Shown piece by piece: positions 10,064 to 20,787 of a DNA stretch of 64,000 bases. The notes under the pieces are model-generated. The model had not been told where the DNA came from and ran no database searches. It saw nothing but the letters and a program-made list of their open reading frames with translations. Made by a program: the position numbers and the translations under genes. Source of the DNA: Dactylis glomerata (lineage: Eukaryota; Streptophyta; Magnoliopsida; Poales; Poaceae). Within the stretch, counting starts at the first letter, position 1; every line of letters begins with the position of its first letter. The DNA lies in the NCBI GenBank assembly GCA_007115705.1, contig QXEO01000211.1, forward strand, positions 2,045,599-2,109,598. Direction: 5' to 3'.

Positions 10064-13000
10064 CTATTTGGGATCCAGACTTGCCCCAACGAGGGCATGG
10101 CGCTCCGGGAAAGCTTCATCCAGAGGCACCTTTTTGACCTCCTTTCCCACTTGAAAAGAAGCACTGCCGCCGGGATTCGACATGCCCGGCATAGATTTGC
10201 CGGCCACGACCGTCTCAGCAATCTCTACTGCTCGCTTGAGCCTCTTCCTTTCCTCTGCAATGATCAGAGTCTCGGCCAGGTTAGACCCGGCCGTGGCGCA
10301 CGCCATCGAACGCTTGTAATCACCAATGATGGTAATTGCCCCTCCGGGCCCCGGCATCTTCATCTTCAGGTACGCAACATGCGTAGAGGCCATGAACTTT
10401 GCCAATGCTGGCCTCCCTAGCAAAGCATGGTAGGGACTCTCCAGATCAACCACCTCGAACATGAGGTTTTCCACCCTGCAGTTATCCTGGCTGCCAAACA
10501 TGACATCCATCCGGATCTTGCCCATCGGCGCACACGAAAGTCCCGGCACAATGCCGTGGAACGTGGTCTTGCTTGGTTCCAGCATATTTTCCTTGATTCC
10601 AAGCTTCTCCATCGTATCCCGATACATGATGTTGATGCTGCTTCCATTATCAATGAGGACCTTGCTGAATCTCACGTTATTAGCCGGCCCGACGAATGTC
10701 GGATCCATCACTAGTGCATACCCACCGGGGTTAGGCATGATCCTGGGATGATCTGCCCTGTCCCAGCCAATGGCCTGGTCAGACCAATGCATCAGTTTCG
10801 GAACGGCCGACATAACGGCGTTTACCTCCAAACACCGCCGGTACAAGCTCTGCTTGTCTGTTCTCTCGGTCTCAAAGACCATATAGCTCTGATCATACTC
10901 CTTGTACTCATTCCGGCCCGCTCCTGGGCCTCCGGCATTATATTCCGGATTATAGCTCTGGTCAACTTGATTTACGCCGGCATTTCCGGCGTTGCTCTGA
11001 TTACCGGGATTAACCGGCCTGGACGGGACCGCAACTGTATTGGCACCTGTCAACGGCGATGGAGCTGCCGGGACAGGTGGCCTAGCTGGTCCCCAAGGAC
11101 CTGCACGACCTGCCAATATGTCGTCCAGCCATGAATAGTTTCTTGTCAGATGATTTGCCGGCTTTCCCGGCTGGAATGTGTGGAACACACAAGGCTTGTC
11201 CATGGCAAGACCCACAGTATACTTCGGCCACTGCTTCTTCTGGCCAGCGGCTCCGCCGGCATTCTTGTTGGTCCAGACATTCTTCTTCTGGAACGGCTGC
11301 GCTTGCTGCTGCGGCTGCTGCTGAGGCTGCTGATAGCCCTCATATCTCGGACGCTGGCTACTGCCGGCGCCCCCTTGCTCTTCCTCCACAGCTGCAACTT
11401 GTGCTGCCCCATACCGGTGATCCGGCCTTTCATCTCTTCTCTTGTTCCGGTTATCAGAGCGATAGTACTGCCCTGGTCTTCCGGCATTGCTGGTGTTCCC
11501 CTGGGTCTGCCCCTGTCCTTGTGAATCGAGACTGGGCTGCATGGGATCTCCCAGAGCATAACTATCAGCAATCTTGATTGTTTCGGCCAGCGTGGCCGAC
11601 ATTTGCCTCTGAAGCTTTTGCCACAGCATGGTGCCATGCCGGCACCCATGAGCGAACCACATGATGGCCTGCTGCTCATTAATTCCTTCGCAGGAATTGC
11701 GCAACGTGCACCACCTAGTCAGGTAGTCACGGTCAGTCTCATTCACTCCTTGCCGGCAGTTAGCCAGCTGCTGCGGACGGTTGGGCCTCTTGTATGTACT
11801 GGTAAAGTTCGACACAAACTGCTCTTCGAAATCAATCCAGCCGTTGATACTCCCGCCCGGCAGATTATTCAGCCATATCCTGGCTGGACCTTCCAGCATC
11901 TGCGGCACATATCGTACCGCCCATCTGAGGTTTCCTCCGGCGATGTTCACCGCTGTGGAGTAATCCTCCAACCAATCTTCCGGCTTCGTACTGCCATTAT
12001 ATGTCCTCGCGCCACGCGCGAGCTGGAAGAAGTAAGGCACCGGCTCCCCCATAATCCGGGGTCCAAAACACATAGGGCCCGGAGCTCCTTGCCTCTCCAC
12101 CAACTCTGATTGGTGAATCTTGTCCAGCTTGAAGCGCGCATCATTTGCTGCCAAGGACCGGGGTCCTAGCCGAGACGCGATTGGGCCCGCGATCACTTTC
12201 TCCTGCTGCTGCTCCGGCTGGTGCTGCTCACTATGCCGGCCTTGCTGATACTGCTGCTGATATCCCGCCCTGGCAAGGGCGGAATTGCCGTCATCCTCTC
12301 GATGTCCCGGATGGCCTGCGCCTTGCTGCTGCGCTGCACCTCCGGCGCCCTGTTGCTGACGCCGGGCTGCACTATTACTCCGGCCACCACCGGCCGTGCC
12401 TGCTTCATGCCCGGCCGGCACACTCTGGCCGGGCCTCTTGCTGCCGACATACTTGTCAGCTTGGCCGACATTCTTCTGCACCATCGCCTGCTTTCCGGCT
12501 ACAGCCGGATCGTACACCTGGATCTGCTTGTCCCGGCGGCCAGAGGTCACACTTCCGGCACGCCGGGCGCTGGGATGCGGGGACGAGGCTTGGCCCCTCG
12601 ACCTCGCGCCGGCACCTCCCGCCGACACAATATACTGGGACGCCCCGGCACCTGGGTTTGCCTTCTTAAAGGCCTCCTGCTGCTTGGTAGCTTCAGACAA
12701 AAGATGGTTAAGCCGGGCTTGCTGCTCACGCAGTGCTTCGCCGGATAAACTAGATAAGTCCTTAGCTACCTCTGCTGCTGCTCTAAGGTTCTTTACTGGT
12801 GAACTATAGACTACCTTAGGCACAGTACTAGTTGCAGTATGACTCTTATCTCTAGCATCTTGTCCTATCTCAGCATTAAGATTTCTGCCTCTAGTTCTAA
12901 CCTCTTCTATCCGGCTAGGCCGGATTACTACAGGAGTAAAACCATGGGCTGCCTCATACTCACGGAGTTGCCGGTTAAACCGTTCGCGCTCCTGATTCAT

Positions 13001-13573
13001 GGCCAGGGCCTCGTCGACGAGGGCCTGACGAGATCCCTCCAGGACCTCCCTTGTTTGCTCCGGATCAACGCCGGATCGCACCGGCTCGAGAAGCCGGTCG
13101 ATGGTGGGAAGAAGAACCTCGCCTCTGGCCGGCACACCGGAAGTGCCGGCCAGGTTCTCCGCACGCTCCAACGGAGGATGCGCCGACCTCTTGACCTTCG
13201 GCGGCTCCGGAGGAGGAGCTCCGGCCGCTGCTGCTTTGCCGGCATCTTCCGCCGGCGGCACGGATGTGCCGGCCATCATTACCTCAGCCGGCTCTACTGA
13301 GCGAGCGCTACGCCCAGCGTGAGCTAGCCGATGTGACGGAGGATCCGACGCCACCAGCACCTCCTTCCTGCAAATTCTCTCAGTCCCCACGTACACCTCG
13401 TGGGAACCGAAAGACATAATCCGGCCATCCCTGGGGAACGGCCGGCCGCCGAGACAACCGGCGTTCTCACTGACGAAACTGAGCGAGCCTAGCCTCTGGA
13501 CGAGGCCAGAGACCACGCGCACTCCCGAAGCTGCTATCACAGACCCCGTCCGAATAAACACTCCGCCCAGCAT
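10064..13573 (-). CDS. gag: Tat element gag and aspartic protease
   Basis: A long open frame follows the primer site directly. The ATG at 13573 is the first after the LTR; the frame is also open upstream to an ATG at 13630 inside the LTR. A poorly conserved Pro/Ala-rich N-terminal third is followed by a Gag core around 12070-11540 (GPARIWLNNLP, then YLTRWCTLRNSCEG), a Gln-rich stretch, a zinc-knuckle-like CVFH...NHLTRNYSW (about 11130-11210), and a protease with VLIDNGSSINIMY (about 10624-10663). In relatives the last zinc ligand is Cys; here it is Tyr (codon 11135-11137). The frame ends at a UAG (10064-10066) where reverse transcriptase should follow. The protein would form the particle and process the polyprotein. 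Confidence 0.88.
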   Translation of the reverse strand: MLGGVFIRTGSVIAASGVRVVSGLVQRLGSLSFVSENAGCLGGRPFPRDGRIMSFGSHEVYVGTERICRKEVLVASDPPSHRLAHAGRSARSVEPAEVMMAGTSVPPAEDAGKAAAAGAPPPEPPKVKRSAHPPLERAENLAGTSGVPARGEVLLPTIDRLLEPVRSGVDPEQTREVLEGSRQALVDEALAMNQERERFNRQLREYEAAHGFTPVVIRPSRIEEVRTRGRNLNAEIGQDARDKSHTATSTVPKVVYSSPVKNLRAAAEVAKDLSSLSGEALREQQARLNHLLSEATKQQEAFKKANPGAGASQYIVSAGGAGARSRGQASSPHPSARRAGSVTSGRRDKQIQVYDPAVAGKQAMVQKNVGQADKYVGSKRPGQSVPAGHEAGTAGGGRSNSAARRQQQGAGGAAQQQGAGHPGHREDDGNSALARAGYQQQYQQGRHSEQHQPEQQQEKVIAGPIASRLGPRSLAANDARFKLDKIHQSELVERQGAPGPMCFGPRIMGEPVPYFFQLARGARTYNGSTKPEDWLEDYSTAVNIAGGNLRWAVRYVPQMLEGPARIWLNNLPGGSINGWIDFEEQFVSNFTSTYKRPNRPQQLANCRQGVNETDRDYLTRWCTLRNSCEGINEQQAIMWFAHGCRHGTMLWQKLQRQMSATLAETIKIADSYALGDPMQPSLDSQGQGQTQGNTSNAGRPGQYYRSDNRNKRRDERPDHRYGAAQVAAVEEEQGGAGSSQRPRYEGYQQPQQQPQQQAQPFQKKNVWTNKNAGGAAGQKKQWPKYTVGLAMDKPCVFHTFQPGKPANHLTRNYSWLDDILAGRAGPWGPARPPVPAAPSPLTGANTVAVPSRPVNPGNQSNAGNAGVNQVDQSYNPEYNAGGPGAGRNEYKEYDQSYMVFETERTDKQSLYRRCLEVNAVMSAVPKLMHWSDQAIGWDRADHPRIMPNPGGYALVMDPTFVGPANNVRFSKVLIDNGSSINIMYRDTMEKLGIKENMLEPSKTTFHGIVPGLSCAPMGKIRMDVMFGSQDNCRVENLMFEVVDLESPYHALLGRPALAKFMASTHVAYLKMKMPGPGGAITIIGDYKRSMACATAGSNLAETLIIAEERKRLKRAVEIAETVVAGKSMPGMSNPGGSASFQVGKEVKKVPLDEAFPERHALVGASLDPK

Positions 13574-13581
13574 ATCGATCT

Positions 13582-13599
13582 GCCCCACGGTGGGCGCCA
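13582..13599 (-). other. Primer-binding site of the Tat element
   Basis: On the minus strand, two bases after the LTR end, the sequence is TGGCGCCCACCGTGGGGC. It begins with TGG as expected for pairing to a tRNA 3' CCA end. The exact tRNA was not determined. Confidence 0.8.
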
Positions 13600-13601
13600 A
13601 A

Positions 13602-14527
13602 TGTCGTCGTGGTGAAACAACATATGCCATAGGATGGCTTAAATGGGGGCCGACTAGATGCTGGAGGATTCGGGAGAGGGGAACGAGCTAAAGAGCACGA
13701 CAGAAAGGAACACAGATCTACCCAGGTTCGGGGCTCTCGTAAGGAGATAACACCCCTACTCCTGCTCTACTGGTTGTATATTTGGGTCGATGTAATACAC
13801 AACAATGGTGCTTCCAAGCTCTCTGCTAGAGAAGGAAGATGAACTGCTAAGTGTAGGAACAGAGAGTGACCAACCCTTTACTAGGGCTCCCTATGCTACC
13901 TTATATAGTGGTAGCCAGGGTTACAACGGTCATAAGAGACCACAAGACACGGGCTACACTCCAAATAGGACTTGCTGACGAAGGCACCGACCCTTGACTT
14001 CCTCCCTGATTGCTCTCGATGGGACTTCATATCCCTGTACCTTGTACCTCTTGAACTGTGACCTTACCTCTCTGAGGTAAGCCCTGTACTTGTGCACAGT
14101 GAGGGTAGGTAACCTCCACTGTGCACCCTGCCACCCTACTCCCCTACCATGCTTGGATGTTTTCTTCCTTGATTGCAGGGATGTGACACATTAGCTGACT
14201 TCTGTATCCCGGATATGACCGTTGGCCATACCCAGGACATATATGCCGGACCAACGACCTACGAGGGTCGGGTAATCCGGCCTCCCCTGCTCCTGCACAA
14301 CACACCAAATGGTTAGGCCGGCATATCTAAGTATATGCCGGCACACTTATATAAGTATTCCGGCTATACCGGCATATCCAAGTATCAGCCGGGATACACA
14401 CATATGCCGGCCTGGCCGATGCTCTTATATTCCGGCCAGGCCCTTCATTGATAACCTGGCATAAAGTCAACCATAGACCTTGTGTTTTTCTAGTCTCTTG
14501 ACCCTACCGGGGGTCATCCCCCCGACA
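13602..14527 (-). repeat. 5' LTR of the Tat element (complete, 926 bp)
   Basis: The LTR begins TGTCGGGG and ends CGACGACA on the minus strand. It carries many CCGGCATAT-like words in its U3 half and a TATA box at 13901-13907. It is flanked on the right by CCAAC, within an older Athila-type LTR. Confidence 0.93.
13901..13907 (-). promoter_or_regulatory. TATA box in the Tat 5' LTR
   Basis: TATATAA followed by GGTAGC on the minus strand is the only clear TATA box in this LTR. It would start the genomic RNA about 30 bases further on, near 13870. Confidence 0.6.
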
Positions 14528-15223
14528 CCAACAAACCAAACATGTAGAATTACATAACGGTGATCTCAATCATGTAGGGCAGCTCATGAGATCTAAACGT
14601 GAAGCACATGGTGGAGAAGACAACCATCTAGCTACTGCTATGGACCCATAGTCCAAGGTAGACTACTCACTCATCGCTTCGGAGGCAAGCATGGCGATGA
14701 AGAAGACCTCCGGTGGCGATTCCCCTCTCCGGCCGGGTGCCGGGAAGAGCTTCTGGACCCTCCCGATCTTCGGGTCGATGGCGGCGGCGGATCGCGATGT
14801 GTTCTGGAAATCTGATCGGGTACTTAGGTTTTTTCCGTCGGGGGGTCTTTATAGGCGAAGGGGCGATGTCAGAGGAGGGACCAGGCGCCCTCACGTGGGG
14901 CTCGCGCGGCCAGGGGCCTGGCCGCGCCACCCCTGCGTGTGGGGCCCTGGTGGCCCCCTCCTACTCCTCTTCGGATCTCTGGAAGCTTCCGGGTAAAATA
15001 AGACTTTAGGAACTTGTTTCGTCCAATTCCGAGAATATTTCCTGTGTATTACTTCTGAAACACAAAAACAGCAGAAAACAGGAAACTGGCACTGTGGCAA
15101 CTCGTTAATAGGTTAGTTCCGAAAAATGCATAAAAGTGCCACGAAGTGTAATGAAACAATAGACAAATGGTGTAAAAACAAGCTTGGAGCATCAAAAATT
15201 ATAGATACGTTGGAGACGTATCA
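14528..15223 (-). repeat. 3' LTR, first part (Athila-type), interrupted by the Tat element
   Basis: It begins TGATACGTCTCCAACGTATC on the minus strand at 15223. It contains the GC-rich dyad (about 14889-14955), a TATAAAG box at 14847-14853, and a leader with the conserved TAGTCTACCTTGGACTA segment. It stops at 14528, where the Tat element was inserted. Confidence 0.88.
14847..14853 (-). promoter_or_regulatory. TATA box in Athila-type LTR
   Basis: TATAAAG on the minus strand follows the GC-rich dyad at normal spacing. The same box is present at 37780-37786 and 43302-43308 in sister LTRs. Confidence 0.6.
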
Positions 15224-18156
15224 AGCATCCCCAAGCTTAACTACTGCTCGTCCTCGAGTAGGAAAGTGATAACAAAGAATAATTTTTGAGGTGACATGCA
15301 CCTACACAATCTTGATCATATATGTAAGCATTTGTGAGCTGGGATCATAAGAACTTAAAACATGGGCATGAAGATATAATCATGACAATAAGAACTTAGC
15401 AACCATGTTGTAAACATGAAAATGAACACAAACAAAAGATCATGAAAATGAAACAATGAAAGTCAAACGTGTGTTCAAATCATAAGGAATTACATACAAA
15501 TGCTTTTCAGCTTGTCCTTCAAAGAGAGCAAAACATAAATGCATAGGACACCTTCAAGTTTAAGAGGGCGACTAGATACAAATAATTTAAGAACAACTGA
15601 AACCAACAATATGAATCAATCAATGAACTTTGGGACAATGCATATCAGACTAAGAATGACAACTATGCTCTCTTAATGGTGCATAAAGAAAGAAGGTGGT
15701 GACTCAACATAAAAGTAAAAGAAAGGCCCTTCGCAGAGGGAAGCAGTGATTGCAAGTTTTATAACCTTCAAAAATTATGGTACTTACTGGCTTTGAGCTC
15801 TCATTGCCCCCATCATAAGCATCTTGAATGGTTAAAGTTAATGCGAGAACAATTATGATGCATATGCTTGACAAATCATAAGTTGAAAACCTCGTGCCCC
15901 GTGAATACGAGTACCCAAACCTCATGCTACTTTACTTAGAGTCCCAAGCAAGGCTCTTGTCATTGTAAGTATATGCATATCATTGAGAACCGCCAATGGG
16001 GTACCTCCGTGCCCGATGACATGGAACAAGCCCACACCAAAATGACAGGACAAGCAGACAATGAACACCTCGACATCTCTTTTATTTGCCTTTTGTTTAG
16101 CTTTTTATTGTGAGATGAGTCGTCGAATGTTCACCATGGGTATGCTGCAAATTTCCACCATGAATTATGCATGGCTTAGATTGGCGGCTCGGCGTTTCCC
16201 TAACACATATACAAACTCCATGATCACCACAAGATTCCCAATTCATTTCACACCGCAGGCATCCATAAACAAAAGATCACGATATCAACTCAAATAAGAA
16301 GTGCAATGTTGAAAGCTTGCCCCATGACAGCATGGATGGGCTAGAATCCAACTTACAACTTGCAAGCATAACAACTCAACATAAGAGACCACAATGTCAA
16401 ATTTTTAAGAACAGGAAAAAGTAAAGTGTGCCTTCCGGTTCGTGAGAGCTTTACTGACCGAATTTCGCATAACACTGGTAAGAGTTTAATTTGAAGAGAA
16501 AATAAAAGCAAGTCAAATTTACTTGGAATAGCAAATTGCTAGTAGGTATGTATGGTGGACACTTTGGAAAACTTTGGTTTTTAGGAGTTGGATGCACGAG
16601 TAGAGCTCATACTCAGTACAAGGCGAGGGCTAGCAAAAGACTGGGAGCGACCAACTAAGAGAGCAGTAATGGCCATAATCATGCAAAGCGACAAAGCGAC
16701 ATTAAAAGAAGCATAAGATGGCATCAAAAGTCAAAAACTAAATGATCATGAAGGCTATTGGCGACTTTGTAAGAGTCTAACATGTGTGAGCATGCGCCAA
16801 GTCAACCCAAATAAAGCATCAAGGAGAAAACCAAAATAATGCTTCCATACAATAAAAACAACGCATGATTTTTTCAAAGGCTCATTAAGAAATCTCAGTT
16901 ATTTGAGACAAGTCATGCTACAGCAAAACCACTAAGCATACTATCAAAAAGACATCAAGCATGACATGAAAAAGCCTAAGCCGCAGTCTACACAAGCTCC
17001 TTCTTGTACCACTATTTTGCACAAAGCTTTTTCTCTTTTCCAACACCATTTGAAATTTTTATAAACACCTCTTTTGATGAAAACCAATAAAGATCAGAGG
17101 AAAAAATACACCTTGATGAAAAGATATGACAAGGTCTGAACGCAAATCAAGGCGAAAACGAAAACCAAAAGCAGTAGCAGAAAAAGAAGAACGCTTGATT
17201 TTTAATAAGAGTGAAAACTAGAGCGTTCTTTGCAAATGAAAACGAGTACATCTCCTCCAAAGGAAATTTGTTGGGGTCCAACCATTTATTGCAGCAAACA
17301 AACAAACTAAACAACTAAGAAAACTAAAACAACTGACGCTCCAAGAAAAACACATAGTGCATGAAGCAATAAAAATATAGTGTTTTGAAAGGTGACCTGA
17401 TTTTTGTCGATGAAGAAGGGGTGCCTCGGGGGCATCCCCAAGCTTTGACGCTTGTACTTCTTGGATATTTCTTGGGGTGATTCATGGACATCCCCAAGCT
17501 TGAGCTTTTGTCCATTCTTCACTCATCTCATCATTCTCCAATCCCTACACTTGAAAACTTCCTTCATACAAAACTAAACACAATTCTATTAGCAACATTA
17601 GTGTAAGCATAACATATAATCAACCTCTTTTTGCTTCAGGTTTCAACTCAAAACCACCACATATATAGCAAATACTACTGTAGCAACCTCCCAAAAAGTT
17701 CCGTGATCAAAAGAACTCAAAAGAAAGCGATAAAGTGGCAAACACAAATATTGGCAGAAATCTGTTAAAACTGAACAGCTGACAAAGGTCGAATTTTTGA
17801 GGGATTTTCTGTTGCTCAAATCAAAAAGTGTTCAACTAAAAAAAGTTTGGATATAACCTGGGGCATATGCACAAGAAATCGCAGGTCTAAAAGATAAACA
17901 GAGAATTTATACGAATTTTTACGGTGCAGCACCGAAAACAGTTTCAGGACAGCAACATCCCCAAATCTTTACCTCACTCAAATTAGAGGCTTCTCTTGGC
18001 ACAAAAACGAAATAAACAAGATAAGGAGCGGTCATTACAGTAGTAATGACTTCCAAGACTCAAATAAAAGAAAAAGTGCTGAAAAGAAAACATTGGGTTA
18101 TCTCCCAAGAGTGCTTTTCTTTAACGCCTTTGAGCTAGGCGCAAAAAATTTGCGAA
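15224..18156 (-). other. Conserved non-coding 3' domain with terminal polypurine tract
   Basis: This is 2.93 kb without a credible ORF. It aligns throughout with 33648-36562 and 39999-42930. Landmarks on the minus strand are a hairpin CGCCT...AGGCG right after the ORF (18125-18141), internal polypurine-like copies (17489-17501 and 17431-17445), the CCCTCTGCGAAGGG block (about 15701-15745), and the terminal tract AAGCTTGGGGATGCT (15224-15238) abutting the LTR. Confidence 0.75.
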
Positions 18157-18750
18157 TCAAGTAACATCAGAAGAAGCATTAAGATCAACTGCAGAGGTCT
18201 TGTCAATAAGGCATTGTATTTCATCCACATAAGTTTTTGAAGACCCTTTGTGATCATGCTTTGGTGCACTATTTTCATCAAAAAGATTTTCAGGACAGAT
18301 CTAGTCAAAATTATTTTCGAAAGCTTCACACAATCCCAAAAGCTTGCAAGGTATAGGTATTTCGGCCCCTTCATCGTTTGTACTAATAACCTTTATAGGT
18401 GAACCGAGTTTATTAAAACATTTAAGAACTTTCCTAGCTTCAATAACAACATCCTTAAATTCTAAGCGCAAAGTTTCCAAGATAAAAGCTTTCTTTTCGG
18501 GATCCTCAATTTCATGAAGCTTAAGGAACATGTATTGCATAAAAGGATTAAGACTAGCAAACCTAGCTTCTAACATGTGAATTAAATAAGCAGAAGCAAC
18601 TTCAATAATAGGGGCTAGCTCAACCAAAGATTTTTCCTCAACTTCCTCATGCATACTAATATGATTAAAGAACTCATCAATGTTACTTTTGCCAATAATC
18701 GAACCACTACCTACTGAGAGGTCCTCTAGAACGTACTTAGGGATCAACAT
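18157..18750 (-). pseudogene. ORF in the gag slot without gag motifs (one internal stop)
   Basis: The frame runs from an ATG at 18750 to a stop at 18157-18159, with one in-frame UAG at 18301-18303; without it the product would have 198 residues. The start context, leader and C-terminal end (DLNASSDVT) match those of the ORFs at 31593 and 39279, so it occupies the gag position. The body does not look like Gag: it is an acidic, Leu-rich, probably helical protein (for example MLEARFASLNPFMQYMFLKL and IEDPEKKAFILETL). I do not recognise it. It could be captured sequence or a fast-diverged accessory protein. Confidence 0.6.
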
Positions 18751-18909
18751 GATAAACTCAAGTAAAGAAATAACAACTACCAAGGATTCTAATTTTTTTG
18801 GGTTTTTGATAAAAAGCGATGCAGGTACAATAAATAAAGTAAAGCAAAACAATAAAACAAAGTAAAGGATGTGCGTGCGAAAACTCCCCTCGCAGAAGTC
18901 TTCTCTTCC

Positions 18910-18927
18910 TCCCCGGCAACGGCGCCA
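18910..18927 (-). other. Primer-binding site, Athila type
   Basis: The minus strand reads TGGCGCCGTTGCCGGGGA, the primer site typical of Athila-type elements, 10 bases from the LTR end. It is identical in type to the sites at 26391, 31408 and 39099. Confidence 0.88.
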
Positions 18928-18937
18928 GAAAATTAGC

Positions 18938-19271
18938 TGCTGCTGTTTAATGGTTAACGTGGGAGCAGGTTGTCCTTGTGCGTGGTGGATAACCAGCCCG
19001 TTGGGAACCCCAAGAGGAAGGTATGATGAGTATAGCAGCTAGTTTTCCCTCAGTTAAGAAACCAAGGATTAATATCGATCTTGGAGAGGAGAGACAAACG
19101 ACTGAAGGTGATGCGGAACCTGCACACACACAACCAAGTACTTTGTTCCCAACTTGCGATGAGGTTGTCAATCTCACCGGTTTGCTTGAAACAAAGATTA
19201 TGAGCGTATCGAGTGGAAAACAATATAGTATGCGAGTAAAGTAAATAGTGCGAGTAAAGTAAACAGGTGAT
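18938..19271 (-). repeat. 5' LTR, end fragment (Athila-type)
   Basis: The sequence matches the last roughly 330 bases of the LTR at 37409-39088, including ACCGGTGAGATTGACAACCT and CTTGGGGTTCCCAAC. It is cut at 19271/19272 by the neighbouring element. Confidence 0.8.
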
Positions 19272-20787
19272 TGATGACCCACAAGTATAGGGGGTGTATC
19301 GTAGTACTTTCGATAAATAAGAGTGTCGAACCCAACGAGGAGCAGAAGGTGTTGATGAGCAGTTTTGATCAAGGAATCACTGTAAATACTAGCAAACAGG
19401 TTTTCAAGGGTATTTGGTAATATGAGTAAATAAAGTGCGAGTAAATAAAAGACAGTAGTAACAATTGCAGCAAGTGGCCCAATCCTTTATTCAGCAAAGG
19501 ACAAGCCGGTTGTGTACTTATAATAACCAAACGTTCTCGAGGACACACGGGAGTTTCTGTCAAGAGCTTTCGCTTCATAGAGCCAATAGTATTTATTGGT
19601 TTGATAGGTGTTATGGGGGTGAACCTGTGCTAGCGCACTACCCTTACTAGGATAAATACACACTTGTGATTATACCCCTTGCAAGCATCCGCAAATACAA
19701 GAAAGTAATTAAGATAAATCTAACCACAGCCTTAAACTCTAAGATCCTACGCTCCCTGGTGCAATGGTTTCCCAACGGAGGTTTAGGTTTCTGTCACTCC
19801 AGCAACCCCACAATCGGTAGCCAAATACACAATGCATCTCACTAGGCCCATAAATGGTGAAGTATCATGTAGTCGACGTTCACATGACACCACTAGTGAA
19901 ATAGCACCACAACAATATCAAACCATTAAATATTTCTCAACAATAATTCACTACTAACATCTTGACTTCTCCCATGTCCTCAAGAACTAAACGAACTACT
20001 CACAAGACATCATATGGATCATGATCAGAGGTGAAATAATGGTAAATAACAATCTGAACATAAACCTTAACTCAACGGTTCCACTCAATAGCATCAACTA
20101 CAAGAGTAATCAACACCGGGAAAGTTTCCCCTATGAATATAACAAGATCCAACTCAAGATGTTACAGCGGGACGGCGTGGTGATGGTGGAGATGAAGGTG
20201 CTGGTGATGGTGATGGAGATGATGATGATGATGATCCCGATGAAGTCCAGTGCGATGGTGATGACGATGGTGACGATCTCCCCTCTCCGGGAAGGAATTT
20301 CCCCGGCATATTTCTCCCTGCCGGAGAGCTTTCTCTCTCTGGTGTTCTCCGCCCCGCAGAGGCGGCTGTGTCTAAATCTGAGCCCCCCCCCCGACTTAGG
20401 TTTTCGGGGACGATGATGTACGTGGAGGGGCGAGACCAGAGGTGGGCCAGGGTGGCCTCACGTAGGGCTCGCGCGGCCAGGGGTGGGCCCGCGCCGCCCT
20501 AGCGTGTGGAGCCCCCCTGGCTTCTCTCGACTCCTCCTTCTGGCTTCGCGAGTCTTCTGGGAAAATATAATTTCTGGGTATTTTCCTAGAATTTTCCCGA
20601 TCTTCAAAATATGGTCTCTTGATGGTTCTTTTTCCAGCAGAATCCTGACTCCGGCAGCAACTCCTCCGATGATCATCAAACATGTGAAAGCAAAGGAAAT
20701 AACATCAGTATCATGTCTAAATATGAAATATATCAATGAATAACAGTAAATTATGATACAAAATAGTGATGCAAATTGGACGTATCA
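19272..20787 (-). repeat. 3' LTR (1516 bp) of the truncated Athila element
   Basis: It reads TGATACGTCC ... GGGTCATCA on the minus strand. Inside are a GC-rich dyad with CGCGCGGCCAGG (about 20451-20516), a GAT/GGTGAT trinucleotide-rich tract (20178-20277) and a run of nine to ten C at about 20383. Confidence 0.82.

Larger units (their letters stand above)
1..14527 (-). mobile_element. Tat-lineage Ty3/gypsy LTR retrotransposon (left LTR cut by window edge)
   Basis: Two copies of one LTR lie in the same orientation at 1-460 (partial) and 13602-14527 (complete, TG...CA when read on either strand). Between them lie a tRNA-type primer site, gag, protease, reverse transcriptase, two RNase H modules and integrase, all on the minus strand. 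The integrase is last, which is the Ty3/gypsy order. The second RNase H, of the archaeal-like kind, and a separate antisense gene downstream of integrase are hallmarks of the Tat lineage (Grande, Retand, Ogre relatives). The internal part is about 13.1 kb. The element sits inside an Athila-type LTR whose remaining part begins at 14528. The 5 bases after the right end are CCAAC, and the matching copy would lie left of the window. The shared 460 bases of the two LTRs differ at one position that I could find, so the insertion is recent. Confidence 0.93.
14528..19271 (-). mobile_element. Non-autonomous Athila-type LTR element (interrupted and truncated)
   Basis: Read on the minus strand, the order is: end of a 5' LTR (19271-18938), primer site, one ORF, a roughly 2.9-kb non-coding 3' domain, polypurine tract, and the start of the 3' LTR (15223-14528). 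The Tat element interrupts the 3' LTR, and the next element cuts off the 5' LTR at 19271. It belongs to the same family as the elements at 29770 and 37409. No polymerase is present, so it depended on enzymes supplied by another element. Confidence 0.85.

Noticed and set aside
10064..10066. UAG between protease and reverse transcriptase as a programmed read-through stop
   Set aside because: A second UAG and a lost zinc ligand in the same copy all fit the same mutation type, and the following bases do not match the known CARYYA read-through context. Decay is simpler, though a family alignment could change this.
20021..20416. 131-residue Met-rich ORF
   Set aside because: It is a product of the GAT/GGTGAT repeat tract inside an LTR and is on the antisense strand of the element.
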